DNA of 64,000 nucleotides, taken from contig JACKCM010000004.1 of the NCBI GenBank assembly GCA_020634035.1, positions 248,001 to 312,000 on the forward strand. The letters run 5' to 3'. Within the stretch, counting starts at the first letter, position 1. Every line of letters begins with the position of its first letter. The notes beneath the pieces were generated by a model. The model had not been told where the DNA came from and did not search any database. It saw only the letters and a list, made by a program, of their open reading frames with translations. The stretch is from Candidatus Obscuribacterales bacterium. GTDB taxonomy: Bacteria; Cyanobacteriota; Vampirovibrionia; Obscuribacterales; Obscuribacteraceae. Positions 26,097 to 34,980 of the stretch are shown piece by piece. Position numbers and translations under genes: made by a program.

Positions 26097-26951
26097 CTAC
26101 TTTCCGCTTCCGCTCAAGTGATTGAGATAGAGACGGATGTTCTCATGACCGGCTTCTTCAGCCCACTGGGCTGGAGTCTTGTCCTCCAGGGTATCTCGGC
26201 TCTGGATACGGGCTCCGTAATTAATCAAGAACTTCACCAACTCATAGTGTCCATAGCGGCTCGCCCAGTGCAGTCCGGATGCTTCCAGGTTCACTTTTCG
26301 ATCTTTGCCTTCGTTTACTTCAAAATAATTCAGGTCCGCTCCTTTTTTGATCAAGAAGAAAGCCGCCTCCATTTGACCGTTCTTACATGCCACTATCAGT
26401 GGTTCTACCAGCGCTCTGGTCATTGCCAGGGTGCCAAAGTCGATTACCTGATCATCGGCTAAGCGCAGGTTGTTGCTGCCGTCAAAATAAGAAGCCAGGG
26501 CGTCGATATCGCCAAGACCGGCTGCTGAAAGAAAATCCATCTCTACGGCGTCATTGCAAAGCGTTTTTGCAAGAGCTGTCTCGCCGGCATCGAGAGCCGC
26601 GTGTAGAGTTTCGGTATCCGCATTTATGCCGGCTTCCAGGCAGGCGCGAAGCAGCAATTCTCGACCGTTGGCTGCTGCCAGTTGCAGAAGCTTCTTTCTA
26701 TCTTCTTCGGAAATTCTGCTGCTGTCGGCAAGCAGGATCTTCAAACTTTCGGCTTCTTTAGATGGAAATTTGCCCTGGTGGGGCAGAGCGAGATAATGAA
26801 GCAGTTTGTATTTGCCTTCTTGATCGAGCTCCTCTGCCAGGGGCGGATTTTTGGCAAGAATTGAACTCAGATTTTCTGTTTCACCGGCTCTGATAGCGTT
26901 CAGTGCTTCGGTAAATCTGCTTCCTGTCGTGACATCTTTGTTCTTGGGCAC
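26097..26951 (-). CDS. Ankyrin-repeat protein
   Basis: 284 residues, all helical repeats. Clear ankyrin signatures include SGLHWASRYGHYELVKFLINYGARIQ-type sequence near the C-terminus and LIVACKNGQMEAAFFLIKKGADL before it. It probably mediates protein binding; no enzyme domain is fused. No signal peptide, so cytoplasmic. The start is GTG with AGGA seven bases upstream. It is the last gene of a three-gene minus-strand set with the two genes upstream. Confidence 0.85.
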   Translation of the reverse strand: MPKNKDVTTGSRFTEALNAIRAGETENLSSILAKNPPLAEELDQEGKYKLLHYLALPHQGKFPSKEAESLKILLADSSRISEEDRKKLLQLAAANGRELLLRACLEAGINADTETLHAALDAGETALAKTLCNDAVEMDFLSAAGLGDIDALASYFDGSNNLRLADDQVIDFGTLAMTRALVEPLIVACKNGQMEAAFFLIKKGADLNYFEVNEGKDRKVNLEASGLHWASRYGHYELVKFLINYGARIQSRDTLEDKTPAQWAEEAGHENIRLYLNHLSGSGK

Positions 26952-26969
26952 GGCTTTTCCTGTTCATAG

Positions 26970-27278
26970 CTATTTGCAGTTTGGACATTCTCCAAGAGCC
27001 ATGAATCTGGCACCTTCGAAAGTCCTGAACTTTCCTATCTGATTGTAGCCCAGTTCTCTCTTCAGTTTCTGGTAGTAAGGCGAGCTTTCATTAGAGCGGC
27101 TGAGGACCAGAATTTTGCTGCTTTGATTCTCTTCAGATTCTTTTCTGAGGACGAAATAAAACTCACCCCCATTTTTATCCAGTTCGTATTTGCAAGAACA
27201 GTCATCGGGACCGGCATAGGAGGGAGTCGCCCAGATAAGCGCTGCCGCCAGAACCGTCACCGCCAGTGATCTCACCAT
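26970..27278 (-). CDS. Small exported cysteine-containing protein
   Basis: 102 residues with a signal peptide (VRSLAVTVLAAALIWATPSYA). The mature part starts with DDCSCKYEL and ends with GECPNCK, giving two CxC/CxxC pairs that could bind a metal or form disulfides. The middle is a mixed alpha/beta segment. No family is recognised. It starts three bases after the stop of the upstream repeat-protein gene, so the two are probably co-translated. Confidence 0.72.
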   Translation of the reverse strand: MVRSLAVTVLAAALIWATPSYAGPDDCSCKYELDKNGGEFYFVLRKESEENQSSKILVLSRSNESSPYYQKLKRELGYNQIGKFRTFEGARFMALGECPNCK

Positions 27279-27281
27279 AAT

Positions 27282-28511
27282 CTACACCCAGGTCCACTGC
27301 ATGCGGGATGGGACATAGAGCTCTTTTTCGGTGAGGGCATGGTCGAGAATCAAATTGTTCTGTAAGCAATGCTTGAGAAGGCTGATTGTGTTTTCTCTAG
27401 AGAGATAGCCGAGGCGAAAAAGGGTTTGCAGGCGCAAGGCTGCAAACAGAATGGTTTCGCTGATTAATCGAGCTTTGAGAAGAGAGCTGCCGACTTTTAC
27501 AGCGTTATCCGGACTGGCTGTAACTGTAGATTCGAGGGTTGTCCTGGATAGCACACCGGCTTCTACCAGGAGATCGCCCAGGCGATGATTGTTGTCCTGG
27601 CTGCTTGCCTGTTCCTGCTTTGTGGCATCGTCCATAGTCAGTTGCTCTTTGCAGATTCTACGCAGAGCCTGGGCGGCCTGATAGGGCTGCAACTCGCTTT
27701 TGGAGACCATGCCCAGAAGGGTTACCGATGCTTCCAGGTCTCTTTTGGTTGCCAGCCCACGTTCGAGCAAAATCTGTCCGAAATGTTTTTCTTTAAACAG
27801 TTCGATTTCGTAGCATTCTGCCAGACCTTTTGGTGAAAGAACTCTGGCCATGGTAAATAGCTCTCCTACGCTCATGGTTTTGGCGTCGGGATGAGAGAAG
27901 AAGCCCAGCTCGAAAAGGGCTTGTTCAAGGGAGACTTTGCTTTTGTAGGCATGCTTGAGAGCCTTTATCGCTTTGTCTCTCTCAACGCCCTGGTCTCTGA
28001 CCATCCGCACCGCATTCAATGCAGCCAGAATGCCGTCTACCTCTAAAATTCCTTCGAGCACAAGGATCTGGCCTATCATCATCGATGATTCGTCTGCTTT
28101 TTTCAAAAGAGAGCCGAGCTGTTCTTGAGAGATTACTCCTGCTTCGAGCAGCAACTTTGCCAGTTCGTTCGCCAGGGGCACTGTAACCCTTGTGGTCTGG
28201 TGCAGCCTTTTTACCGAGCCGATTGCCGCGGAAAGACTGCATTTTTTTTGAACCGCCACCCTAACCGCTCTGATGGCCAGGTCAGATTTCAACTGTTTCT
28301 GTTGCACTCTTTGATGCGCTTCGATACAGATTTTCAAATTGCGCTCATTGAGCAGACCCGAATTGATGATCGCCTGGGAGAAAGGGATTTTCAGTTCTTT
28401 GGCGATGCTTTTAAAGTCAGCCACATCCGCATCTGAAACCAGTCCGCCTGCTCTCAAGAGCTTAATCAACAGTTCCGATTCGTCATTGGGATTTGGGTTG
28501 CCGTCCGACAC
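27282..28511 (-). CDS. Protein of four GspE-N/MshEN-like repeats
   Basis: 409 residues made of about four repeats of about 95 residues, each with a LGxLLxEAGxxSxxxLE-type unit (LAKLLLEAGVISQEQLG, FGQILLERGLATKRDLE, LGDLLVEAGVLSRTTLE). These resemble the N-terminal domain of type II secretion and type IV pilus ATPases, some of which bind cyclic di-GMP, but no ATPase domain is present. No signal peptide. GTG start with AGGAG eight bases upstream. It leads a three-gene minus-strand set. Confidence 0.75.
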   Translation of the reverse strand: MSDGNPNPNDESELLIKLLRAGGLVSDADVADFKSIAKELKIPFSQAIINSGLLNERNLKICIEAHQRVQQKQLKSDLAIRAVRVAVQKKCSLSAAIGSVKRLHQTTRVTVPLANELAKLLLEAGVISQEQLGSLLKKADESSMMIGQILVLEGILEVDGILAALNAVRMVRDQGVERDKAIKALKHAYKSKVSLEQALFELGFFSHPDAKTMSVGELFTMARVLSPKGLAECYEIELFKEKHFGQILLERGLATKRDLEASVTLLGMVSKSELQPYQAAQALRRICKEQLTMDDATKQEQASSQDNNHRLGDLLVEAGVLSRTTLESTVTASPDNAVKVGSSLLKARLISETILFAALRLQTLFRLGYLSRENTISLLKHCLQNNLILDHALTEKELYVPSRMQWTWV

Positions 28512-29053
28512 TAACAGAGCTCCTTATCCGGATGAATCTCAGAAGGCACTATGGCGCTTTCCGTCTTGAAATAGATACCCGTACTGTTCTGATTGTAATC
28601 TATTTAAACAGGTTCCTGGAGACGAACTTCATATTAGAGGAACTGTGTCGCGGCTGATAATATTTCTGCGGGGCGATTCAATTCTATCGATTTGTACTTG
28701 ATTATGTAGTACAGTGCGGACACCGATTCATCTTTGTACGGGACCGACGCTCACCTGTCTAGCTCTGCACCACTAGCGGTGTTTAGAGGAGGCAACATTT
28801 TTGTGGCTGGACTTTGAACACAAAAGTGTCACTGCATGCGGTGTCAAATTGTACGGACGATCTCGTTGTGTGCCAATATACGTGGGATTCAAAAGCTGAT
28901 AATATTTACTTGCGTTTCGACAGTGCAGGAGGAGTGGTACTAAATAAGCGGTCAGATTATTAATCGGGACCGGCAAGATCGCAGGATCTCCAGATGAGAG
29001 ATTTGAGGGATTGAATCTGTTGGGGCAGCACCAACCCTGCGGACATTTCAAAT
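28512..29053. other. Gene-free interval with short direct repeats
   Basis: About 540 bases without a convincing gene. GCTGATAATATTT occurs twice in direct orientation (28653-28665 and 28895-28907), and TTGTACGG occurs twice between them. A minus-strand frame of 92 codons exists here but has no ribosome site and unlikely composition. The interval may hold promoters for the repeat-protein operon or decayed sequence. Confidence 0.4.
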
Positions 29054-30127
29054 TTAAAGCAGTGGATCAAAGTCGTCTTTTCTATAGGCCTCTACTCTTT
29101 TCAATTTCGAGTAGGCAGGTCTTGAGCCGGACAGATCTATTATCTTGTTGAGCATTGCGCGATCCGCCGTTTTCAGCGGGCCGGTCTTAAGCAAGGTAAT
29201 CGGACCCGATTTCATGTGGGTGACAGAGTTTTTCTGCTCTATATGTTCGTTCAGCCAGTGCTCTGTAAAATCTAGAATTCTTGCAGTCAGTTGTCTCTCT
29301 TCTAAGATCAAATGTTCTGCGGCACAGTCTATTAAAAGCGACTTTTTCTCCGAGGGCATTTTTTGAAATATTTCTGCTGAACCAAGCGGCTGAGCCAGGT
29401 TGTCTTGTAGTCCATGCATTATGCAAACAGGCAACTCTTTGATCTCGGCACTGTATCGCGGTGTGTTTCGTACGAAGCGATAGTAGGAAAGCGCCTCTCC
29501 GAGAGAGAGCTGAAGCTTGTGGTTGCGATTGTCTTCTATCCAGTGATTGCGCAAACTGATATTGCTGGTGGCTTGTTGAATAACGCTTCTGGCTGCCGGT
29601 CCACGAACGGAACCTGGAATAATCAGGTCACCCAGTCCCTTAATAGTCAGTTGTTTCATTTTGTAGAGCTTGAAAGCGGGGGCTGCCACCAGTGCTCCGC
29701 ATAGCTCTGAGGGATATGTAGAAGCTGCTTTGAGAACCACTGCGCCGCCCATGGATTCTCCGATCAAGAAGATTTTTTTGTTCTGATCCTCCTTGTGTAT
29801 TGCTTCGACCAGATTCTTAATATCACCGACGGTCCGATCAAGATCAAGTTTGCTCATCCCCTCTATTTGCCGATTGATTCCGAATCCACGCACATCAATG
29901 GCATAGATGTCGAAGCCTCTTCTCGATAGTTCTATACCGAAGTCACGATATGCATGGGAGGAGAGTCCGAGGGCGTGCACACAGATGAGTGCCGCCCTGG
30001 AATGGTTCTGGTTGCTTCGCCAGAGCGCGGGCATGGTTCTATACGTTGGACTAGATAAAGACTGCTGGGGCGTCAGAAGGGCGCCCAGGAATACAACCGA
30101 TAGAATTTTTTTGACCATGCTTCTCAT
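29054..30127 (-). CDS. Exported alpha/beta hydrolase (monoacylglycerol-lipase-like, S33)
   Basis: 357 residues with a signal peptide (VKKILSVVFLGALL). The fold has IDVRGFG, the nucleophile elbow GESMGG, an acid in HGLQDNL and a catalytic His in AAEHLILEE, so the triad is complete. Family members hydrolyse esters such as monoacylglycerols; the substrate here is not known. It resembles the C-terminal half of the TPR-hydrolase fusion at 35066-36847, with shared GESMGG, TDRN/EDNRN and EHLI blocks, and the two are probably paralogues. Confidence 0.87.
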   Translation of the reverse strand: MRSMVKKILSVVFLGALLTPQQSLSSPTYRTMPALWRSNQNHSRAALICVHALGLSSHAYRDFGIELSRRGFDIYAIDVRGFGINRQIEGMSKLDLDRTVGDIKNLVEAIHKEDQNKKIFLIGESMGGAVVLKAASTYPSELCGALVAAPAFKLYKMKQLTIKGLGDLIIPGSVRGPAARSVIQQATSNISLRNHWIEDNRNHKLQLSLGEALSYYRFVRNTPRYSAEIKELPVCIMHGLQDNLAQPLGSAEIFQKMPSEKKSLLIDCAAEHLILEERQLTARILDFTEHWLNEHIEQKNSVTHMKSGPITLLKTGPLKTADRAMLNKIIDLSGSRPAYSKLKRVEAYRKDDFDPLL

Positions 30128-30238
30128 AGCGACTCTTCTGCCAAAAACATTGCCCGGCCAGGGATACGTGCTATCTATATACCCGAATTGCTTGAGGTTT
30201 ATGCTCTCAAGTCCGCTTGCTGTGGGGGTTTCGATAGT

Positions 30239-30823
30239 TTAGTGCCAGCTGGCGGCGTTCTTCTCGGCGTCTTTTCTCTGGTGTTTGAGTGTATCGATCC
30301 AGGAAGAAGAGACTTTTCCGCTGGGTGCTGCTTCGGCCAGTTTGATCGCGTCGGTGTATTTTTGTACCGCTTCTTTATACCGATGTTTTCGGTTATAGCC
30401 CATGGCCAGGTAAGATTCGATGTTGACCAGCCACCCGATTGAATCTTTGGAGCGATAAAAGTTCTTGTTCAGAATCTTCGAGGCGATCTCGCCATACTTT
30501 ATGGCCAGATCATCTTTGCCTCCATCGAAGAGGACATTGTTGAGACGAACCATATATTGTCCCAGCTTGTCGGTTCCCGGGGCGGCTTTTCTGGCTTGAT
30601 TGAGATGATCCAACAAGATACCTTCGGCATCAGAAAACTTGCGCTGGCTCTTTAATTGACCGGCCAGATCAAAAGCTTCCTGGGGGAAACGCACCGAGGC
30701 ATCCGGATTGCCCAGTATATAGTCTCTCTCGTTGAAATTATGATCGATTGCGTAGCCCGCCTGGGCGCTCAAGAGCATCGCCAGGCTGAATACAGCCGCA
30801 CAGAATTTACCGGATTTTGCCAT
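30239..30823 (-). CDS. Exported TPR-like protein
   Basis: 194 residues with a signal peptide (FCAAVFSLAMLLSAQAGYA) and helical pairs of TPR spacing in the mature part: AFDLAGQLKSQRKFSDAEGIL and GYNRKHRYKEAVQKYTDAIKLAE. No catalytic domain. It probably serves as a scaffold outside the cytoplasm. It lies 111 bases upstream of the exported hydrolase on the same strand. Confidence 0.7.
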   Translation of the reverse strand: MAKSGKFCAAVFSLAMLLSAQAGYAIDHNFNERDYILGNPDASVRFPQEAFDLAGQLKSQRKFSDAEGILLDHLNQARKAAPGTDKLGQYMVRLNNVLFDGGKDDLAIKYGEIASKILNKNFYRSKDSIGWLVNIESYLAMGYNRKHRYKEAVQKYTDAIKLAEAAPSGKVSSSWIDTLKHQRKDAEKNAASWH

Positions 30824-30889
30824 AGCCGATTTCGCGAATTAAACGATTCTACTCTAAGACCATTATACACATCGTCGGTTTTTGTGGAT

Positions 30890-31621
30890 TCAGTCTTCTG
30901 ATTCAAGCCATTCTTTTCGGTGGGCTTCTATCAGTTCTATCGCTTCCTGGCTCGATTTAACGCAGGTGGGAATGGTCAGATCCACCGAGCTTGCCAGTTC
31001 GTGTTCGGACTCGACCATGGCTATTCTCGCCCAGTCCACCAGCTTTTCCCACATTTCTCCGACTAGAATCAAGGGGGTGCCGTAGAGTCTTCTGACCTGC
31101 AGGAGCTGCCACACCATAGAGAGTTCCAGCAGGGTGCCGATTCCTCCCGGAACGACTATAAACGCATCCGAAATGATCATGAAATGGTGCAGACGGGAGA
31201 AAAAGGTTTTGTGGTTATATACTTTGCCGACAAAAGGATTGGCGTTCTGCTCGAAGGGCAGATCGACACGGATGCCTACGGATCGATGCGAGCCATGACC
31301 GTGCACATCTGCCACGCCTTCATTGGCCGCTTGCATCAGACCCGGCCCACCACCGGTAATGACTCCGCAACCCATTTCGCTCAGTTTCTTGGCCAACTTT
31401 CTGACCCGATCATAATCGTGGGTCTCCGGCATGATCCTGGCGGAACCGAATATAGTGACCATATATTCTTCTTTCTTCGATTTTTTCAAGCGGGTCAGCT
31501 GATTGACCGCTTCCCAGAGATTCTCTACGGTGGCCACTACTACCTGTGAAACCATCTCCTCATCCGAAAGGGGAACGGCATCGGTTCTTCCTTTTCTGAT
31601 ACTATGGTTGTTTTCCTGCAT
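30890..31621 (-). CDS. LOG-family Rossmann-fold protein (TIGR00730)
   Basis: 243 residues with GGGPGLMQAANEG and the signature PGGIGTLLEL, both diagnostic of LOG/lysine-decarboxylase-like proteins. Characterised members cleave nucleoside monophosphates to free base and ribose phosphate (cytokinin activation in plants and some bacteria). Which nucleotide is used here is not known. The size is near family norm. It diverges from the EF-hand-like gene, 72 bases apart. Confidence 0.9.
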   Translation of the reverse strand: MQENNHSIRKGRTDAVPLSDEEMVSQVVVATVENLWEAVNQLTRLKKSKKEEYMVTIFGSARIMPETHDYDRVRKLAKKLSEMGCGVITGGGPGLMQAANEGVADVHGHGSHRSVGIRVDLPFEQNANPFVGKVYNHKTFFSRLHHFMIISDAFIVVPGGIGTLLELSMVWQLLQVRRLYGTPLILVGEMWEKLVDWARIAMVESEHELASSVDLTIPTCVKSSQEAIELIEAHRKEWLESED

Positions 31622-31693
31622 CTATTTTCTCATCCTCGAGCTCAAGGGGCGGGATCGCATTAAAGGTACCACAACTCTGGGAGAATTCTGGTT

Positions 31694-32149
31694 ATGGAAG
31701 CAAATAAGAGAGATGATGGTTTCAAAAGAGCACTTGCCGATGTGCGGTCGCTGTTGGCTGATGCAGAGAGCGATGACCCTTCGATTTTGCTTACGCCTAC
31801 CCTCGACAACGAGGAGCTGATCAGTCTGTTGAAAGCCAATTTCGATAGACTAGATCCAAACGATGACGGCATCTCAAGACAGGAATTGTTGACTGCTCTC
31901 TCCAATCCCCAGAGTTTTTCCGTTGCCGAATACGAGATGCTGAAGCTCGTTGCAAAATGCTTCGATACGATAATCAATTTATCCGATGATGAACCCGGTG
32001 AAGAGATGAGGCTTTCTCGTATGGATATGGAGGTCCTCAGTCAGTTTCTTCTTCATTCGAAGTTGACCATTCAAGAGCTTCATATGTGGTGCAGCCTGGG
32101 AGACCAACCCGATAGCATCACCGGACCCCCTCCTTTGAGCGATGGTTAA
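31694..32149 (+). CDS. EF-hand-like small acidic protein
   Basis: 151 acidic residues with one EF-hand-type segment, FDRLDPNDDGISRQELL. The loop has the D-x-N-x-D-G start but lacks the residue normally between Gly and Ile, so it is one shorter than the canonical 12. A second, weaker helix-loop-helix follows. Calcium binding is possible but not assured. No signal peptide. GGGAG precedes the ATG at about ten bases. Confidence 0.65.
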   Translation: MEANKRDDGFKRALADVRSLLADAESDDPSILLTPTLDNEELISLLKANFDRLDPNDDGISRQELLTALSNPQSFSVAEYEMLKLVAKCFDTIINLSDDEPGEEMRLSRMDMEVLSQFLLHSKLTIQELHMWCSLGDQPDSITGPPPLSDG

Positions 32150-32278
32150 TAGTAAGCCAGGTTCTTCTACGTGGTTCTCCCACTAAATCGCTATTCCGGG
32201 TACAAAAACTACACAGTTGCTGCCTAGACTCGACCTATCCTCCCATTCTCGAGTCCTCCTCTTAACGCGGTAATTTTT

Positions 32279-33469
32279 ATGGATCAAGGCGAGACCCCCA
32301 AGAAAACTGAAGGGACCGGTGCAAGCGATGCCGGCCGAAAGATTGAATCGCAAACGGAAAATTCCGGCGATTTCTCTAAAGATCTCGGTCTGGGCTTTTC
32401 GAGCTTCAATGATATTATGAAGCTCAACACCCTGGAGAAGGCTGAGCCAGCATCTGCTGGCACTGCCCCCGGTGAACCGGTAGATGGCTTTAAGCAGTTG
32501 CCGGACGGCAACAAGCTTCTGGAGATGTTGCGTGATCGAGAACAAGGTCAAGATCAAAACCGCTTCCCTTTCGGCATGCCGCAGGGACGCAGATTCGAGT
32601 TTCCTTCAAGACCGGCTATCGGTTCTATGCACCAGGGCAAATTCTTTTTGAACGACAGGATGAAGCAGGGGATCATGGATGTGATCCAAAAAGTCGGACC
32701 GGAGTTAGGGGTAAATCTAGATCCGGCCCGAGGCGAACTCAATCTCAATATGGATTTTGCTTCGATATACGATCGTTCGGTACCCAGAGATTCGCCGGAG
32801 TACAGCCCGGAAGTGCGAGCCATGCTCTCCGGCTTGAAAAATCTAAGCCTCTCGGCCGATAGCATAAGAATGAGTTTTGACGGCGAGAAGGTCCTATCTA
32901 TGGGAGACAAAGGTATTGCCGCTCAGTACAAGATGGCTCTGGGAGCTAAGAACGGTGAAACCGCCATGAAGGTCAATACCACCGAAACCAGCCTCTCTCT
33001 CAGTGATATAGAAGGCCTGCAGGTGGTGGAGCGGTCCGGTCGCAGATTGGATGTCCACGCCATCAATTTCGACACGAAAGACCCCAAGGACCCGAGGGGC
33101 AGTATCACCATGGACAATCCCATGCCCAGACCTCAATTCCTGCCAGGGGCTGTACCCTGGCCTGAGACTGTGACTGTTCCCATGCTCATACCTCAGGATC
33201 AAAAGGCCGAACTGGCTGAAAAGCTCCCTTCTTCTATAAGGGCGATTGATGCTGTTCGAGCCGGCGCCAAATCAGGAGATTTGACCGAGACCATGCGAAA
33301 AGTCAGCCTAGCCGATATGAGTGATTTGCTCAGTTGGACTTTCAAAAACCGTGGCACCATAGACTTTGCCTCGAGCTGGAAAGCCCCGGATATTCGTAGT
33401 ATGGTTCCGGGTGGCCAGCAGAATCCTAATCCTAATTCGAGGCTGGATCCGCGTCGGATGCGCTATTGA
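32279..33469 (+). CDS. Hypothetical protein, Pro/Asp-rich
   Basis: 396 residues with no signal peptide. The first 110 are low-complexity and charged. The middle has alternating strands (NLNMDFASIYDRSVPRDSPE, LSADSIRMSFDGEKVLSM) and the end is helical then Asn/Pro-rich. No known family is recognised. No clear ribosome site before the ATG. It overlaps the convergent amidase by seven bases. The 129-base gap upstream has no other gene. Confidence 0.65.
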   Translation: MDQGETPKKTEGTGASDAGRKIESQTENSGDFSKDLGLGFSSFNDIMKLNTLEKAEPASAGTAPGEPVDGFKQLPDGNKLLEMLRDREQGQDQNRFPFGMPQGRRFEFPSRPAIGSMHQGKFFLNDRMKQGIMDVIQKVGPELGVNLDPARGELNLNMDFASIYDRSVPRDSPEYSPEVRAMLSGLKNLSLSADSIRMSFDGEKVLSMGDKGIAAQYKMALGAKNGETAMKVNTTETSLSLSDIEGLQVVERSGRRLDVHAINFDTKDPKDPRGSITMDNPMPRPQFLPGAVPWPETVTVPMLIPQDQKAELAEKLPSSIRAIDAVRAGAKSGDLTETMRKVSLADMSDLLSWTFKNRGTIDFASSWKAPDIRSMVPGGQQNPNPNSRLDPRRMRY

Positions 33470-34008
33470 ATCTTTTCCAGGTTAATAGCAACTGCCTTTC
33501 TTAGTTCGGGTAGCTTTGCGTAAAGCCAGTCGCCGGGACATTCGGTGGCGCGGAAATCTCGATGCCCTTTTATGCAGTCCGGGGCTAGACCCTGTTTCAG
33601 GCAAATGAATGTGCAGAGCTCCACGAGAGACCGCCATTGTTCGTCGGGCATCGGACAGTCGCCATAGCAGCCTTCGTTCTCTATGCCGAAAGAAGCGTTG
33701 GCGGCGGCATTGCCGGAATGGGCCGAGATAATACTTTCGCCGGCTTCCAGGGCCTCCAGGGAGCCGTGTCTACCTTCCAGGACATAGCCTTGAACACTTA
33801 CCAGGAAATTGTGACCTGAATCATCCCAGCCGTTTGCGTCCATATGATGTCTCTGTATTGCCCGGGCGAGACCCGCCGCTGCTTCGAGGCTGAGATCCTT
33901 GCCCGGTTTGGTGGCGGTATGGTGAATGACTATGAGAGTCGGGGTCGATCTTCGGGCATAGGCGCGAGGTGGTCTCGCCTGCCATTCTGCGGTTCGGTAG
34001 ATTTTCAT
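33463..34008 (-). CDS. Peptidoglycan-recognition-type N-acetylmuramoyl-L-alanine amidase
   Basis: 181 residues of the amidase_2/PGRP family. Zinc ligands are likely the His in IHHTA, the His in KGHRDF and the Cys in TECPGD. SAHSGNAAANASFGIENEG is typical of the substrate cleft. The reaction cleaves the bond between muramic acid and L-Ala in peptidoglycan. No signal peptide is visible, so export, if any, is by another route or the protein works on recycled muropeptides. It diverges from the gene at 34119. Confidence 0.87.
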   Translation of the reverse strand: MKIYRTAEWQARPPRAYARRSTPTLIVIHHTATKPGKDLSLEAAAGLARAIQRHHMDANGWDDSGHNFLVSVQGYVLEGRHGSLEALEAGESIISAHSGNAAANASFGIENEGCYGDCPMPDEQWRSLVELCTFICLKQGLAPDCIKGHRDFRATECPGDWLYAKLPELRKAVAINLEKIQ

Positions 34009-34036
34009 TAAATGAGCAAATTTGTCAGCCGATTAG

Positions 34037-34064
34037 TATAATTTATCATCAAACCGGTCGGTTT
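34037..34064 (+). promoter_or_regulatory. Promoter -10 and palindromic operator AAACCGGTCGGTTT
   Basis: TATAAT (34037-34042) is followed nine bases later by the palindrome AAACC-GGTC-GGTTT (34051-34064), which would cover the transcription start of the gene at 34119. No good -35 box is seen 17 bases upstream. The core ACCGGTCG is shared with the operator-like palindrome at 34985-34999. Short palindromes of this kind are typical of TetR/AcrR repressors, but no such regulator is in the window. Confidence 0.45.
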
Positions 34065-34118
34065 CCCTGTTGATAATGGGCATTAACAGATATGGACTTT
34101 TATTTTGTGAGGAATTCA

Positions 34119-34715
34119 ATGAAAGTTTTTACCAAGTCGTCTCTGGCTCTGACCTTATCGCTATTGCTCCCGGCTGCAGCGCTGGCAGAGACCCAGGCTT
34201 CTTCTCCTGCTCCTGTCCCTGCTGCGACCAGGGCTCCGGCTGCACGGGCGGCTGCCAGACCGAGTGCCAGCCTTGCTGAGGCCCGCTCTTTGATAATTAC
34301 CCTCCAGGGTTATGGAGAGGAGTTGGAACCACCGGATCCTGATGTATTCAAAAAGCTGCAGAGTAGAATTTCGCCGGTTATCTCCCGGTTGCGTCAAGAA
34401 GGACGCGCCGTGGATGCCAAAAGACTGGCTCAGTGGAACCAGTCTGTCGCCAAGCAGCTCTATACGGAAGATTCGGAAGCATATAAAACTGCTGCCCGAG
34501 ACATGAAGCTTGCCAGCTCTACCCTGCCTCTGGTTTCGCCGGCAGCGCTAAAACCTGGCGCCAAAGGCTCCCAGGCAGGAGAAAATGGTGGTCAGGCTGC
34601 TCCTCAGACAATAGAGGAGTCAGAGCGTCAGGCCGCTGTCCAGCGTGAAACTACACGTAAAAGTGTCGAAGAGAACAACCGCATCATTCAGAAGTTGTTT
34701 CCGGGCAAATACTGA
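34119..34715 (+). CDS. Exported Ala/Pro-rich protein, unknown function
   Basis: 198 residues. The start at 34119 has AGGA six bases upstream; an ATG at 34092 is possible but leaves that site internal. The signal peptide (KVFTKSSLALTLSLLLPAAALA) is followed by an Ala/Pro-rich segment and then a helical region with LAEARSLIITLQGY and DVFKKLQSRISPVISRLRQEGR. No family is recognised. An intrinsic terminator follows the stop. Confidence 0.72.
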   Translation: MKVFTKSSLALTLSLLLPAAALAETQASSPAPVPAATRAPAARAAARPSASLAEARSLIITLQGYGEELEPPDPDVFKKLQSRISPVISRLRQEGRAVDAKRLAQWNQSVAKQLYTEDSEAYKTAARDMKLASSTLPLVSPAALKPGAKGSQAGENGGQAAPQTIEESERQAAVQRETTRKSVEENNRIIQKLFPGKY

Positions 34716-34733
34716 GTTTAGATAAGAAGAAGT

Positions 34734-34767
34734 ATCCGGGCAGGAGCGCTGCCCGGATTTCTCTTTT
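34734..34767 (+). terminator. Intrinsic terminator after the exported-protein gene
   Basis: ATCCGGGCA and TGCCCGGAT form a perfect 9-bp stem around a 7-base loop, followed by TTCTCTTTT on the plus strand. Confidence 0.85.
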
Positions 34768-34779
34768 CAGGTCGCCTGT

Positions 34780-34905
34780 TTAGCCGCAGCAGCCGCCTGC
34801 TTTTTTCTCTTCTTCTTTTTCTTTCGCTTTCGCTTCTGTGCCGCAACTGGATGTGGTGCAGTTTTCTTTCTCTTTATCGTGTTCTTTTTCTTGTTTGTCG
34901 CTCAT
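34780..34905 (-). CDS. 41-residue charged cysteine-containing protein
   Basis: A short frame below usual length cut-offs: MSDKQEKEHDKEKENC at the start, a CTTSSCG segment in the middle, a Lys/Glu-rich helix-like run, and GGCCG at the end. The four cysteines (16, 21, 39, 40) could bind a metal or a thiol reagent; this is inference. It is well supported by AAGGAG seven bases before the ATG and by a near-consensus promoter with an operator-like palindrome. The convergent neighbour ends in an intrinsic terminator just beyond its stop. Confidence 0.75.
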   Translation of the reverse strand: MSDKQEKEHDKEKENCTTSSCGTEAKAKEKEEEKKAGGCCG

Positions 34906-34980
34906 TAAATTTCTCCTTGAGCCGGCTATGGGTGTGTTTTGTTTGTTTTATCGACCGGCTTCCTGTTGTTGATAATAAAA

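Noticed and set aside
28773..29051. 92-codon minus-strand open frame
   Set aside because: TTG start with no ribosome site, Cys/His/Asn/Leu composition unlike other proteins here, and no recognisable motif.
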